The translations under genes were made by a program, and so were the position numbers. Below, in pieces: positions 1 through 8,043 of a stretch of 64,000 bases of DNA. The notes below the pieces were generated by a model. It had not been told where the DNA came from, made no database searches, and worked only from the letters and a program-made list of their open reading frames with translations. The DNA is from Shewanella eurypsychrophilus (GTDB lineage Bacteria > Pseudomonadota > Gammaproteobacteria > Enterobacterales > Shewanellaceae): assembly GCF_007004545.3 (NCBI RefSeq), contig NZ_CP045503.2, forward strand, positions 1,644,501-1,708,500, read 5' to 3'. The first letter of the stretch is position 1. Every line of letters starts with the position of its first letter.

Positions 1-678
1 ACCAAATAGAGTGGCAAGCACAGCGAGAATATCAACAACATGCCCTGGCCAGCCCCAAGTACGGTCGCCTAGGATTGGATAAAAGACTGAACGCATGGAA
101 AGCGGTAAGCCTTTATTATAAGCGAAAAATGCTAAAGACAGTGACACCACGCCGTAAATCGCCCATGGGTGAAGCCCCCAGTGGAACATTGTGGCACCAA
201 GAGCCAGCTTAGCGGCTTCTGCTGTGTTTGGCTCAACATTAAGCGGTGTTTCGTACCAACCCGTAAAGTAGGCAACAGGTTCTGCAACCCCCCAAAACAT
301 TAATCCAATACCCATGCCTGCAGCAAATAACATTGCTATCCATGACATCATCGAGTAATCGGTTTTTGCTTCATCACCACCTAAACGGATTTTTCCATAT
401 GGGGAGACAATCATTGCCAAACAAAACAGGACAAAGATATTGGCAGACCACATAAACAAACCATCGAATGCCCCAATGATCTGCCATTTTATGCCATCTA
501 ATACGGATTTTGATGTTTCAGGTTCGACCAGCAATATGGCTATTAAGAAGAGTCCAATTAAGGCTGCGCTGATCCCAAAAACAGGGTTGTGAACATCAAA
601 ACCCCATTTTTGAATATTATCTTGCCCGACTGTGTAATCGGTATTATCAATACTGTATTTATCTTTTCTTGTATTCAT
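1..678 (-). CDS. BCCT-family transporter, N-terminal part (cut by window edge)
   Basis: Inner-membrane carrier of the betaine/choline/carnitine transporter family, which imports quaternary ammonium osmolytes by ion symport. The reading frame opens at an ATG whose complement is at 676-678 and runs open for 226 codons to the window edge, so only the N-terminal third or so is present. A hydrophobic segment begins around residue 32. Near residue 108 is the family signature FAAGMGIGLMFWGVAEP, followed by FHWGLHPWAIYGVVSLSLA. The upstream sequence CGAGGATCA gives a plausible ribosome site. The substrate cannot be told from this part. A second, different BCCT gene starts at 63360. Confidence 0.9.
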   Translation of the reverse strand, partial: MNTRKDKYSIDNTDYTVGQDNIQKWGFDVHNPVFGISAALIGLFLIAILLVEPETSKSVLDGIKWQIIGAFDGLFMWSANIFVLFCLAMIVSPYGKIRLGGDEAKTDYSMMSWIAMLFAAGMGIGLMFWGVAEPVAYFTGWYETPLNVEPNTAEAAKLALGATMFHWGLHPWAIYGVVSLSLAFFAYNKGLPLSMRSVFYPILGDRTWGWPGHVVDILAVLATLFG

Positions 679-1005
679 TGATCCTCGTTTAGAACAACTT
701 TCATTCGAAAAATGTGGCTTTATTTTACTTTATTAGGCGGCGACTTGCAGCCTAATGCTGAAAGCAATCACGTCTTATGCCATTTTTAGACAAAAGATTA
801 AATAATTCTTGCTTCAAGTTCTTAGTTAGTTGACCCATTAAGTGTTAAATCTATCGAATTTTAGGGACATTCTTGTGTCAGCGACGGCGATGACCCAAGG
901 CATTCCAAATCGAACAAAGAACCTGCTTGTAAATAGCCAAGTATAGATGCGGTTGTTACAGTTCGTAGGCAGAATAGAATAACATTAGAGTCAGTACTTT
1001 ATGAT
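679..1005. other. intergenic region between divergent BCCT gene and metA
   Basis: About 330 bases between the start of the minus-strand transporter gene and the MetJ boxes of metA. I see no credible reading frame, RNA gene or strong terminator. It presumably holds the transporter promoter on the minus strand, but I cannot place it with confidence. Confidence 0.4.
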
Positions 1006-1037
1006 GGACGTATGGACATCTAGAGGTCTTGATGTAT
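1006..1037 (+). promoter_or_regulatory. MetJ operator, four tandem met boxes
   Basis: Four adjacent 8-bp units end about 47 bases before the metA start: GGACGTAT (1006-1013), GGACATCT (1014-1021), AGAGGTCT (1022-1029) and TGATGTAT (1030-1037). Against the met-box consensus AGACGTCT they match at 6, 6, 7 and 5 of 8 positions by my count. Tandem 8-bp boxes directly before a methionine gene are the known binding mode of the MetJ-SAM repressor. The inference is that metA is repressed when S-adenosylmethionine is plentiful. Confidence 0.75.
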
Positions 1038-1084
1038 GATTAGGAGATAAACGATTAATCAATAGAGAGAGGATGAGACGCAGT

Positions 1085-2032
1085 ATGCCGGTTAAAATTC
1101 CCGATAATCTGCCTGCAGCAGGCATTTTAGAGTCAGAGAATATTTTCGTTATGTCCGAAACTCGGGCAGCCAATCAGGACATACGTCCGATGAAAGTATT
1201 GATCCTCAATTTGATGCCAAATAAAATTGAGACAGAAACTCAATTGCTGCGTTTACTAGGAAACACACCACTGCAGGTGGATGTGGATCTGCTCAGAATC
1301 CATGATAAAGAGTCTAAACACACGTCTATCGATCATATGAATAACTTCTATCGTGATTTTGAGGCCATTCGCCAAAAAAATTATGATGGGTTGATTATCA
1401 CAGGCGCACCGCTAGGTCAGATTGAATTTGAAGATGTGACTTACTGGGACCATATCAGAGAGATCATAGATTGGTCACAACGACATGTGACTTCTGTGCT
1501 ATTTCTTTGTTGGGCTGCTCATGCTGCTCTCTATCATTTGTATGGTTTAAACAGAAAGCTATTAGAATCTAAGCGCTCTGGCGTCTTCCTTCATCGACGC
1601 ACCAATAAGCATTTCCCTTTGCTACGGGGTTTCGATGATGAGTTTCTAGCACCTCACTCCCGTTTCGCACAAATCGATGTGGCTGCACTTAAGGCTCATC
1701 CTGCGCTGCAGGTATTAACTGAGTCTGATGAAGCGGGTGCATACATGGTGCTGAGTACAAATAGTCGAAATCTATTTGTGATGGGACACCCTGAATATCA
1801 AAAGATGACTTTGAAAGATGAGTATTTACGCGATCTTGCTGAAGGGCTCAATCCTGATATTCCGCAAAACTATTTTAGAGATAATGATCCAGATAAAGAG
1901 CCTGTAGCTCGCTGGCATGGCCATGGAAGCTTACTGGTCAGTAATTGGCTTAACTATTACGTTTATCAGTTAACGCCCTATAACCTAGATGATATGAGTG
2001 CTATTGCCCCTTGGGAAGCAGATGTTAAGTGA
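1085..2032 (+). CDS. metA: homoserine O-succinyltransferase
   Basis: Cytoplasmic enzyme for the first committed step of methionine synthesis: it transfers a succinyl group from succinyl-CoA to homoserine. The protein is 315 residues. With the start at 1085 ([10 protein letters not shown]), the catalytic cysteine falls at residue 142 ([11 protein letters not shown]) and the His/Glu pair at 235 and 237 (GHPEYQ), the positions known for E. coli MetA. That argues against the in-frame ATG at 1073. A purine-rich ribosome site GAGAGAGGA lies at 1065-1073. Four met boxes lie upstream. The C-terminal tail extends past the E. coli end with [12 protein letters not shown], and this tail is copied five times downstream. 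Confidence 0.95.
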   Translation: MPVKIPDNLPAAGILESENIFVMSETRAANQDIRPMKVLILNLMPNKIETETQLLRLLGNTPLQVDVDLLRIHDKESKHTSIDHMNNFYRDFEAIRQKNYDGLIITGAPLGQIEFEDVTYWDHIREIIDWSQRHVTSVLFLCWAAHAALYHLYGLNRKLLESKRSGVFLHRRTNKHFPLLRGFDDEFLAPHSRFAQIDVAALKAHPALQVLTESDEAGAYMVLSTNSRNLFVMGHPEYQKMTLKDEYLRDLAEGLNPDIPQNYFRDNDPDKEPVARWHGHGSLLVSNWLNYYVYQLTPYNLDDMSAIAPWEADVK

Positions 2033-2047
2033 GTCGTAAGTAGTGAG

Positions 2048-2482
2048 TATCAGTTAACGTCTCATATTAATCTTGATGATATGAGTGCGATTGACCCTTA
2101 GTAAGCAGATGTTTAGCGAGTCGTAAGTAGGGAGTTGTGAGTATCAGTTAACGTCTCATATTAATCTTGATGATATGAGTGCTATTGCCCCTTGGGAAGC
2201 AGATGTTAAGTGAGTCGTAAGTAGTGAGTATCAGTTAACGTCTCATATTAATCTTGATGATATGAGTGCTATTACGCCTTGGGAAGCAGATGTTTAGTGA
2301 GTCGTAAGTAGTGAGTATCAGTTAACGTCTCATATTAACCTAGACGATATGAGTGCGATTGCCCCTTGGGAAGCAGATGTTTAGTGAGTCGTAAGTAGTG
2401 AGTTGTGAGTATCAGTTAACGTCTCATATTAATCTTGATGATATGAGTGCGATTGCCCCTTGGGAAGCAGATGTTTAGTGAG
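2048..2482 (+). repeat. five tandem decayed copies of the metA 3' end
   Basis: Units begin at 2048, 2142, 2229, 2316 and 2410, each starting TATCAGTTAACG; the parental unit is in metA from 1964. Spacing is 84 to 94 bases. The 94-base spacings arise where an extra TTGTGAG is present at the unit end. Every unit still reads as the MetA C-terminus in the original frame ([14 protein letters not shown]), and four of five keep the reading to a terminal stop; the second unit of the whole array (from 2048) has an internal stop. All five extra copies share CGTCTCATATTAA, which encodes TSHIN where metA encodes TPYN. They therefore stem from a variant of the gene end and not directly from the present one. 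Confidence 0.92.
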
Positions 2483-2508
2483 CCATATTTTTACTCGATT
2501 CAACTTGC

Positions 2509-2545
2509 TAACAATAAAAATCATTTTCTATGATTTTTATTGTTA
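2509..2545. terminator. AT-rich hairpin, probable terminator after the metA repeats
   Basis: A perfect 16-bp inverted repeat, with arms TAACAATAAAAATCAT (2509-2524) and its complement (2530-2545) around the loop TTTCT. It is AT-rich and lacks a GC core, so its strength as a terminator is uncertain. It is the first strong hairpin downstream of metA. Confidence 0.5.
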
Positions 2546-2783
2546 ATCCTTTAGGCTGTGTTTGTTTGCCATTTCTGCTGCGTAGTCGCTTATACATACA
2601 GTAAAAGAGTAAAGACTCGCTGCAGAAGCAAGCATGAAAGGTCAATAGACCTTAGCTTGTTCGTCGTCATTCCACATACTCCTTCCGCTGGTAAATATTC
2701 CCTACGATTAAATTTATCTGTGTAAATTTTGAGTGACAATAATCCCCCTTGGTCACTAATCTTATATTTCTCATTACGCTTGC
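2546..2783. other. intergenic leader region before the ivd operon
   Basis: No gene is visible. A hairpin with arms AAGGTC and GACCTT (2638-2643 and 2648-2653), extended after a bulge by CAAGC/GCTTG (2629-2633 and 2655-2659), lies in the middle. The ivd promoter is expected in the last part of this interval or just after it, near the LiuR-like palindrome. Confidence 0.35.
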
Positions 2784-2799
2784 TTTACGTTCGCGTAAA
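2784..2799. promoter_or_regulatory. LiuR-like operator of the ivd operon
   Basis: Palindrome TTTACGTTCGCGTAAA with six-base arms TTTACG and CGTAAA, 79 bases before the ivdA start. It resembles the operator proposed for LiuR, the MerR-family regulator of branched-chain amino acid catabolism in Shewanella and relatives. That comparison is from memory. No liuR gene lies in this window; the MerR gene at 13498 is CueR-like. Confidence 0.5.
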
Positions 2800-2877
2800 C
2801 GTCAGAGTGCTATTCTTTAGTTATAAACTTGAACTAGATCACCTATTTTTAGTTAGCGATAAACGACGGAGCAGATA

Positions 2878-4068
2878 ATGAGTACTGAACAATTAAGCCA
2901 AGAGATCGTCATCGTAGCGGCAAAGCGTACCCCAATGGGTGGCTTTCAAGGATCCCTATCTTCCGTTCCGTCTCCAAAGTTGGCTGCGACAGCGATTAAG
3001 AGCTTAATGGTACAAACTGGGGTGGCTGCAGAGTCTATCGATGAAGTCTTGATGGGTTGTGTACTGCCTGCTGGCCTTGGTCAAGCGCCGGCACGTCAGG
3101 CGACCTTAGGTGCAGGTTTACCGCTTTGTGTTGGCGCAACCACTGTCAATAAGGTATGTGGTTCAGGCATGAAGACGGTTATGTTAGCCCATGATCTTAT
3201 CAAGGCTGGTAGTGCCGAAATTGTGATCGCTGGCGGCATGGAAAGTATGAGCCTAGCGCCTTACTTACTCGATAAAGCCCGCAGTGGTATGCGTATGGGC
3301 CACGGTAAGGTGATGGACCACATGTTCCTCGATGGTCTTGAAGATGCTTATACCGGTGGTGCTATGGGCACATTTGCTCAAAATACTGCAGATGAATTTA
3401 AAATCACCCGTGAACAGATGGATGCTTTCTCTCTGAGTTCATTAGATAAAGCCAATAAAGCTATCGACTCAGGTGCTTTTAAAGCAGAAATAGCGCCAGT
3501 CACAGTTTCGAGCCGACGCGGTGACACCCTTGTCGATACCGATGAGCAACCAGGTAATGCACGTCCCGATAAAATTCCCACACTGCGTCCAGCATTTGCT
3601 AAAGACGGTACCATTACGGCGGCAAACTCAAGTTCTATTTCTGATGGCGCCGCTGCACTAATGCTGATGACCGCAAAGCAGGCCAACGTGTTAGGTTTGC
3701 CAATACTTGCTAGCATCAAGGGCCACACGACTCATGCGCAAGAGCCTTCTCTGTTTACCACGGCACCGGTCGGCGCCATGAACAAGTTACTCGATAAGGT
3801 GAATTGGAGTAAGGATGACGTGGATCTATTCGAGATCAACGAAGCCTTCGCCATGGTAACCATGTTGGCTATCTCAGAGCTGTCTTTAGATGCATCCAAA
3901 GTGAATGTTAATGGCGGTGCGTGTGCGTTGGGCCATCCTATCGGTTGCTCTGGTTCACGTTTATTAGTCACTCTAATTCATGCCCTCAAGGCGCGCGGCC
4001 TCAAACGTGGTGTTGCATCACTGTGTATCGGTGGCGGTGAAGCCACTGCGATGGCTATTGAGGTTTAG
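2878..4068 (+). CDS. ivdA: acetyl-CoA C-acyltransferase, isoleucine degradation thiolase
   Basis: Thiolase of 396 residues. In this operon context it should cleave 2-methylacetoacetyl-CoA to propionyl-CoA and acetyl-CoA, the last step of isoleucine breakdown. The nucleophilic cysteine is at residue 94 in NKVCGSGMK. The C-terminal motifs NEAFAMV and GGACALGHPIGCSG carry the catalytic His and second Cys. ACGGAG eight bases before the ATG is the ribosome site. It is the first gene of a seven-gene set (2878-10937) in the order known as ivdABCDEFG in Shewanella. The thiolase family alone would also fit a general acetoacetyl-CoA thiolase; the specific role is inferred from neighbours. Confidence 0.88.
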   Translation: MSTEQLSQEIVIVAAKRTPMGGFQGSLSSVPSPKLAATAIKSLMVQTGVAAESIDEVLMGCVLPAGLGQAPARQATLGAGLPLCVGATTVNKVCGSGMKTVMLAHDLIKAGSAEIVIAGGMESMSLAPYLLDKARSGMRMGHGKVMDHMFLDGLEDAYTGGAMGTFAQNTADEFKITREQMDAFSLSSLDKANKAIDSGAFKAEIAPVTVSSRRGDTLVDTDEQPGNARPDKIPTLRPAFAKDGTITAANSSSISDGAAALMLMTAKQANVLGLPILASIKGHTTHAQEPSLFTTAPVGAMNKLLDKVNWSKDDVDLFEINEAFAMVTMLAISELSLDASKVNVNGGACALGHPIGCSGSRLLVTLIHALKARGLKRGVASLCIGGGEATAMAIEV

Positions 4069-4130
4069 AGGTTTTCTAGCACCTAGACCTTAGATTCTAG
4101 GCTGTGGCGTTTATGAGAAGGGATAACAAG

Positions 4131-5636
4131 ATGACGATTCAAGTGAAGCACTATATCGATGGCCAATTTATCGATGGATGCGGAGAACAGCAGATTTTGG
4201 TGACAAACCCTGCTAATAATCAAGCTATCGCCACGATTAATGCGGCGACAGTTGCAGAAGTCGAAACGGCAATTAGCAGCGCTAAAACGGCTTTTAAAAC
4301 GTGGAAAGAGGTGCCTGTTTCAGAGCGTGCTCGTGTGATGTTCAGATATCAGCATCTGCTGAAAGAGCATCATGATGAGTTGGCAACTATTCTGGCTCAA
4401 GAGACGGGTAAGACATTTGAAGATGCCAAAGGTGATGTTTGGCGTGGTATCGAAGTGGCAGAACATGCCTGTAATATTGCGACGCTAATCATGGGCGAAA
4501 CCGTTGAGAATGTTGCTAGAAGTATAGACACCTACAGTTACTCTCAGCCGCTTGGCGTATGTGCTGGTATTACCCCGTTTAATTTTCCTGCCATGATCCC
4601 ATTGTGGATGTTCCCGTTATCCATCGCCTGTGGTAACACTTTTGTGCTCAAGCCTTCAGAGCAAGATCCGATGACGCCTCAGCGTTTAGTGGAGCTATTT
4701 GAAGAAGCGGGTGCCCCTAAAGGCGTACTGCAGTTAGTTCATGGTGATAAGACGGCGGTTGATGTGCTGTTGCGTCATCAGGATATCAAGGCCATTTCTT
4801 TCGTTGGCTCTGTCGGCGTAGGTCAATATATCTATAAGACAGGCACAGATAATCTTAAGCGTGTGCAGGCATTTGCAGGGGCTAAGAATCACTGTGTCGT
4901 CATGCCTGACGCCAATAAGCAGCAAGTGATTAATAACTTAGTCGGTGCCTCCGTTGGCGCTGCAGGTCAGCGCTGTATGGCGTTATCGGTTGCCGTGTTC
5001 GTTGGCGCAGCGAAAGAGTGGATCCCTGAGTTAAAAGAGGCGATTGCTAAGGTTAAGCCTGGCCTTTGGGATGATAAAGACGCGGGTTACGGTCCACTTA
5101 TCAGCCCCGCAGCTAAAGTAAGAGTGCTCGATTTGATTGCACAAGGTAAAGCCGAAGGCGCCACGTGTTTGCTTGATGGAACTGAGTTTACAGTACCGGG
5201 ATATGAAGCGGGTAACTGGGTAGGACCGACGATGTTCAGCAAGGTCACCACAGAGATGACTATCTATAAAGAGGAAATTTTTGGCCCTGTACTGTGTTGT
5301 ATGGAAGCCGAAACTCTTGAAGAGGCGATAGGCATTGTCAATGATAGCCCTTACGGTAACGGTACCTCTATCTTTACCGCCAGTGGCGCAGTCGCACGTA
5401 AATATCAGCACGAGATTGAAGTGGGTCAGGTGGGGATCAATGTCCCAATTCCTGTGCCACTGCCGTTTTTCTCATTCACTGGCTGGAAAGGCAGTTTCTA
5501 TGGCGATCAACATGCATATGGCAAGCAGGCTGTGCGTTTCTATACCGAAACTAAGACCATCACAGCGCGTTGGTTCGAGTCGCAGATAAGCGATGCCGAG
5601 CATGCTGAGCCTAATATGACGATTACCCTGAAATAG
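4131..5636 (+). CDS. mmsA: methylmalonate-semialdehyde dehydrogenase (CoA-acylating)
   Basis: NAD- and CoA-dependent aldehyde dehydrogenase (ivdB of the ivd operon) that converts methylmalonate semialdehyde from valine into propionyl-CoA and CO2. With the ATG at 4131 the protein has 501 residues, the usual MmsA length, and AGAAGGGAT provides a ribosome site. The reading frame could extend to a GTG at 4104, but that has no such site. The catalytic cysteine sits in [30 protein letters not shown] and [19 protein letters not shown] are typical of the family. CTAG-rich intergenic sequence separates it from ivdA. Confidence 0.92.
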   Translation: MTIQVKHYIDGQFIDGCGEQQILVTNPANNQAIATINAATVAEVETAISSAKTAFKTWKEVPVSERARVMFRYQHLLKEHHDELATILAQETGKTFEDAKGDVWRGIEVAEHACNIATLIMGETVENVARSIDTYSYSQPLGVCAGITPFNFPAMIPLWMFPLSIACGNTFVLKPSEQDPMTPQRLVELFEEAGAPKGVLQLVHGDKTAVDVLLRHQDIKAISFVGSVGVGQYIYKTGTDNLKRVQAFAGAKNHCVVMPDANKQQVINNLVGASVGAAGQRCMALSVAVFVGAAKEWIPELKEAIAKVKPGLWDDKDAGYGPLISPAAKVRVLDLIAQGKAEGATCLLDGTEFTVPGYEAGNWVGPTMFSKVTTEMTIYKEEIFGPVLCCMEAETLEEAIGIVNDSPYGNGTSIFTASGAVARKYQHEIEVGQVGINVPIPVPLPFFSFTGWKGSFYGDQHAYGKQAVRFYTETKTITARWFESQISDAEHAEPNMTITLK

Positions 5637-5754
5637 GCGACTTTAGCTGCGAGCAGCTAGCTGTAAGTTTTAAGCTGTAAGTAATGCAGTAGTTTGATGA
5701 TAAGTATAGGCTTCGAGTTTATATAAAGCGTATTCGAAGAGATAGATAACCAGT

Positions 5755-5860
5755 GTAGATGCGGCTGAGGGTATCGAAAACATGGATGTTTTCGTTAAGC
5801 GACCATGGAGGGTGTAAAGCGTCCCGAAGAAGTATCTGCACATGCCTCGCTGGCCAAGCG
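5755..5860. repeat. intergenic repeat-like element with ATGGAT dyad
   Basis: The space between mmsA and ivdC carries a compact hairpin: CGAAAACAT (5775-5783), GG, ATGTTTTCG (5786-5794). It is followed by a second, weaker dyad around ACCATGGAGGGT and then AAGCGTC. Two ACATGGATGT-like modules in a row look like a dispersed intergenic repeat of Shewanella-type genomes. That is recollection; only the dyads are directly visible. Confidence 0.4.
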
Positions 5861-5914
5861 ATAGGTTAAATTGAAACTACTGCTTTCATTTATCTAGCAA
5901 ATGAAAACTTACTG

Positions 5915-5970
5915 CGGAATACGGAATACGGAATACGGAATACGGAATACGGAATACTGAGTACTGAGTA
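5915..5970. repeat. heptanucleotide tandem repeat upstream of ivdC
   Basis: Six perfect CGGAATA units (5915-5956) are followed by two CTGAGTA units (5957-5970), eight 7-bp units in all, 72 bases before the ivdC start. It lies outside any gene. Seven is not a multiple of the DNA helical repeat or of three, so copy-number change by slippage would shift the spacing and phasing of anything upstream of it. No function is shown. Confidence 0.92.
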
Positions 5971-6042
5971 CTGATATCAACTTTGGCACTCAATATCGAG
6001 CGGAACAAATAATAAAAATAAAAAATACTTAGGAGACCTTAG

Positions 6043-7200
6043 ATGGATTTTAATCTCAGTGATGATCAGCGTCAATTTGCCGATCTAGCCCAACAGTTTT
6101 CACAAGACGAACTCGCCCCATTTGCAGCTCAATGGGACAAAGAACACCACTTTCCCAAAGATGTTATTCAACGTGCCGGAGAGCTAGGTTTTTGCTCGCT
6201 ATATTCACCGGAAAGCGAAGGCGGCATGGGGCTATCACGCCTAGATTCATCGATTATCTTCGAGCAACTTTCCATGGGCTGCACATCCACCACTGCCATG
6301 CTGACTATACACAATATGGCGACCTGGATGATCACTAGCTTTGGCTCGGAAACCTTGAGGAAAGATTGGTCTGAGCCGCTAACAACGGGTCAAAAGTTGG
6401 CTTCATACTGCCTAACCGAGGCGGGTGCGGGCAGCGATGCCGCATCACTTAAAACTAAAGCCGTAAAAGAAGGCGATGAGTATGTGATCTCTGGTGCCAA
6501 GATGTTTATCTCGGGTGCTGGCGCCACTGAAATGCTGGTGGTGATGTGCCGTACCGGCCAAGATGGCCCTAAAGGCATCTCAGCCATCGCGGTGCCAGCT
6601 GATACTGCAGGTATCACCTACGGCAAAGCGGAAGATAAGATGGGCTGGAACGCACAGCCGACTCGTGAGGTGATCTTTGATGAAGTGCGAGTACCTGTAT
6701 CGAACCTGTTAGGCGAAGAGGGTCAAGGATTCACTTTTGCGATGAAGGGCTTAGACGGCGGTCGCATCAATATCGCCACCTGCTCTGTGGGCACCGCTCA
6801 AGCAGCTCTAGAGCGTGCTACGCAATATATGAATGAGCGAAAGCAGTTCGGTAAACCCATTGCAGCGTTTCAGGCGCTGCAATTTAAACTTGCCGACATG
6901 GCAACCGAGCTAGTCGCAGCGAGGCAATTAGTGCGCCTAGCCGCTTTTAAACTCGATTGTGGCGATCCAGAAGCGACAGCTTATTGCGCCATGGCGAAAC
7001 GTTTCGCCACCGATATCGGTTTTCAAGTGTGTGATGCGGCGCTGCAACTGCATGGTGGTTATGGTTATATTCGCGAATATCCTCTAGAGCGTCACGTACG
7101 TGATGTGCGTGTACATCAGATACTGGAAGGCACTAACGAGATCATGCGCTTAATTATCGCCCGTCGTCTGCTCGATGAGAGTGCAGGACAGATTTTGTAA
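6043..7200 (+). CDS. ivdC: acyl-CoA dehydrogenase, branched short-chain
   Basis: FAD flavoprotein of 385 residues that should oxidise isobutyryl-CoA and 2-methylbutyryl-CoA in valine and isoleucine breakdown, passing electrons to ETF. CLTEAGAGSDAASLKTKA (around residue 125) and MFISGAGATEMLVVMCRT are the FAD-binding middle domain. QLHGGYGYIREYPLERHVRD and QILEGTNEIMR near the C-terminus are the classic acyl-CoA dehydrogenase end, the latter carrying the likely catalytic Glu region. TAGGAGACCTTAG before the ATG is a good ribosome site. The 406-base gap from mmsA, with repeats, leaves room for its own promoter. Substrate is inferred from the operon. Confidence 0.88.
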   Translation: MDFNLSDDQRQFADLAQQFSQDELAPFAAQWDKEHHFPKDVIQRAGELGFCSLYSPESEGGMGLSRLDSSIIFEQLSMGCTSTTAMLTIHNMATWMITSFGSETLRKDWSEPLTTGQKLASYCLTEAGAGSDAASLKTKAVKEGDEYVISGAKMFISGAGATEMLVVMCRTGQDGPKGISAIAVPADTAGITYGKAEDKMGWNAQPTREVIFDEVRVPVSNLLGEEGQGFTFAMKGLDGGRINIATCSVGTAQAALERATQYMNERKQFGKPIAAFQALQFKLADMATELVAARQLVRLAAFKLDCGDPEATAYCAMAKRFATDIGFQVCDAALQLHGGYGYIREYPLERHVRDVRVHQILEGTNEIMRLIIARRLLDESAGQIL

Positions 7201-7269
7201 CTAGCGCACTGTAACCAAACGAGAGTGATTAAAGTAGCAAGCCAGATTCGATTTAAAAGGAAGCGATAG

Positions 7270-8043
7270 ATGACAGCCTTAATAGAAGAAATTGTAGGCA
7301 ATACTGCAGTTATTACTATGAACAACCCTCCAGCTAATACTTGGACTGCTGAAAGTTTGCAACTGCTTAAAGTTAAAGTGGAAGCCCTGAATGACAATCC
7401 ACAAGTTTATGCCTTAGTGATCACGGGTGAAGGAGATAAGTTTTTCTCTGCCGGTGCCGATCTTAAACTGTTTGCCGATGGTGATAAGTCTAATGCTGCC
7501 AAAATGGCAAACTGTTTTGGCGAAGCGTTCGAAGCCTTGAGTGCGTTTACTGGCGTCTCTATCGCGGCAATCAATGGCTATGCCATGGGTGGCGGCTTAG
7601 AAGTAGCTTTAGCCTGTGATATTCGTATTGCTGAAACTCAAGCCGTTATGGCATTGCCTGAAGCGACCGTCGGCTTATTGCCCTGTGCTGGGGGAACTCA
7701 AAATCTTACAGCCCTAGTGGGAGAAGGCTGGGCTAAGCGGATGATCTTATGTGGCGAGCGAGTTGACGCAGAAAAAGCGCTGCAGTTAAAATTGGTCGAA
7801 GAAGTGGTCGATACAGGGGCTGCACTTGATACAGCAATAGCGTTAGCAGCCAAGGTGGCTAGACAAAGTCCTAGTAGCGTAAAAGCCTGTAAAACGCTGA
7901 TCCAGGCGGGTCGTAATATGCCACGAAACCATGCGTTACCTTTGGAGCGAGAGCTGTTTGCTGACTTGTTTGATACAGAAGATCAAACGGAAGGGGTTGC
8001 GGCGTTCTTAGAAAAGCGTAAGCCAAGCTGGAAGAACTGCTAA
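7270..8043 (+). CDS. ivdD: enoyl-CoA hydratase
   Basis: Crotonase-fold enzyme of 257 residues that hydrates methacrylyl-CoA and tiglyl-CoA in the valine and isoleucine routes. KFFSAGADLKLFADG and GYAMGGGLEVALACDIRI form the oxyanion-hole and CoA-binding regions. ALPEATVGLLPCAGGTQNL carries the conserved Glu. AAAAGGAAGCGATAG gives the ribosome site. Its stop shares one base with the ATG of the next gene (TAATG), so the two are probably translationally coupled. Confidence 0.88.
   Translation: MTALIEEIVGNTAVITMNNPPANTWTAESLQLLKVKVEALNDNPQVYALVITGEGDKFFSAGADLKLFADGDKSNAAKMANCFGEAFEALSAFTGVSIAAINGYAMGGGLEVALACDIRIAETQAVMALPEATVGLLPCAGGTQNLTALVGEGWAKRMILCGERVDAEKALQLKLVEEVVDTGAALDTAIALAAKVARQSPSSVKACKTLIQAGRNMPRNHALPLERELFADLFDTEDQTEGVAAFLEKRKPSWKNC

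Noticed and set aside
991-1173. 60-codon minus-strand frame over the metA promoter and start
   Set aside because: It covers the MetJ operator and the metA N-terminal coding region; no ribosome site and no recognisable protein.
2048-2482. Possible CRISPR-like or integron array after metA
   Set aside because: The repeat units are adjoining, vary in length, and are plainly metA 3' coding sequence. There are no spacers of unrelated sequence.
5031-5411. 126-codon minus frame within mmsA
   Set aside because: Antisense shadow of a well-supported gene; no independent evidence.
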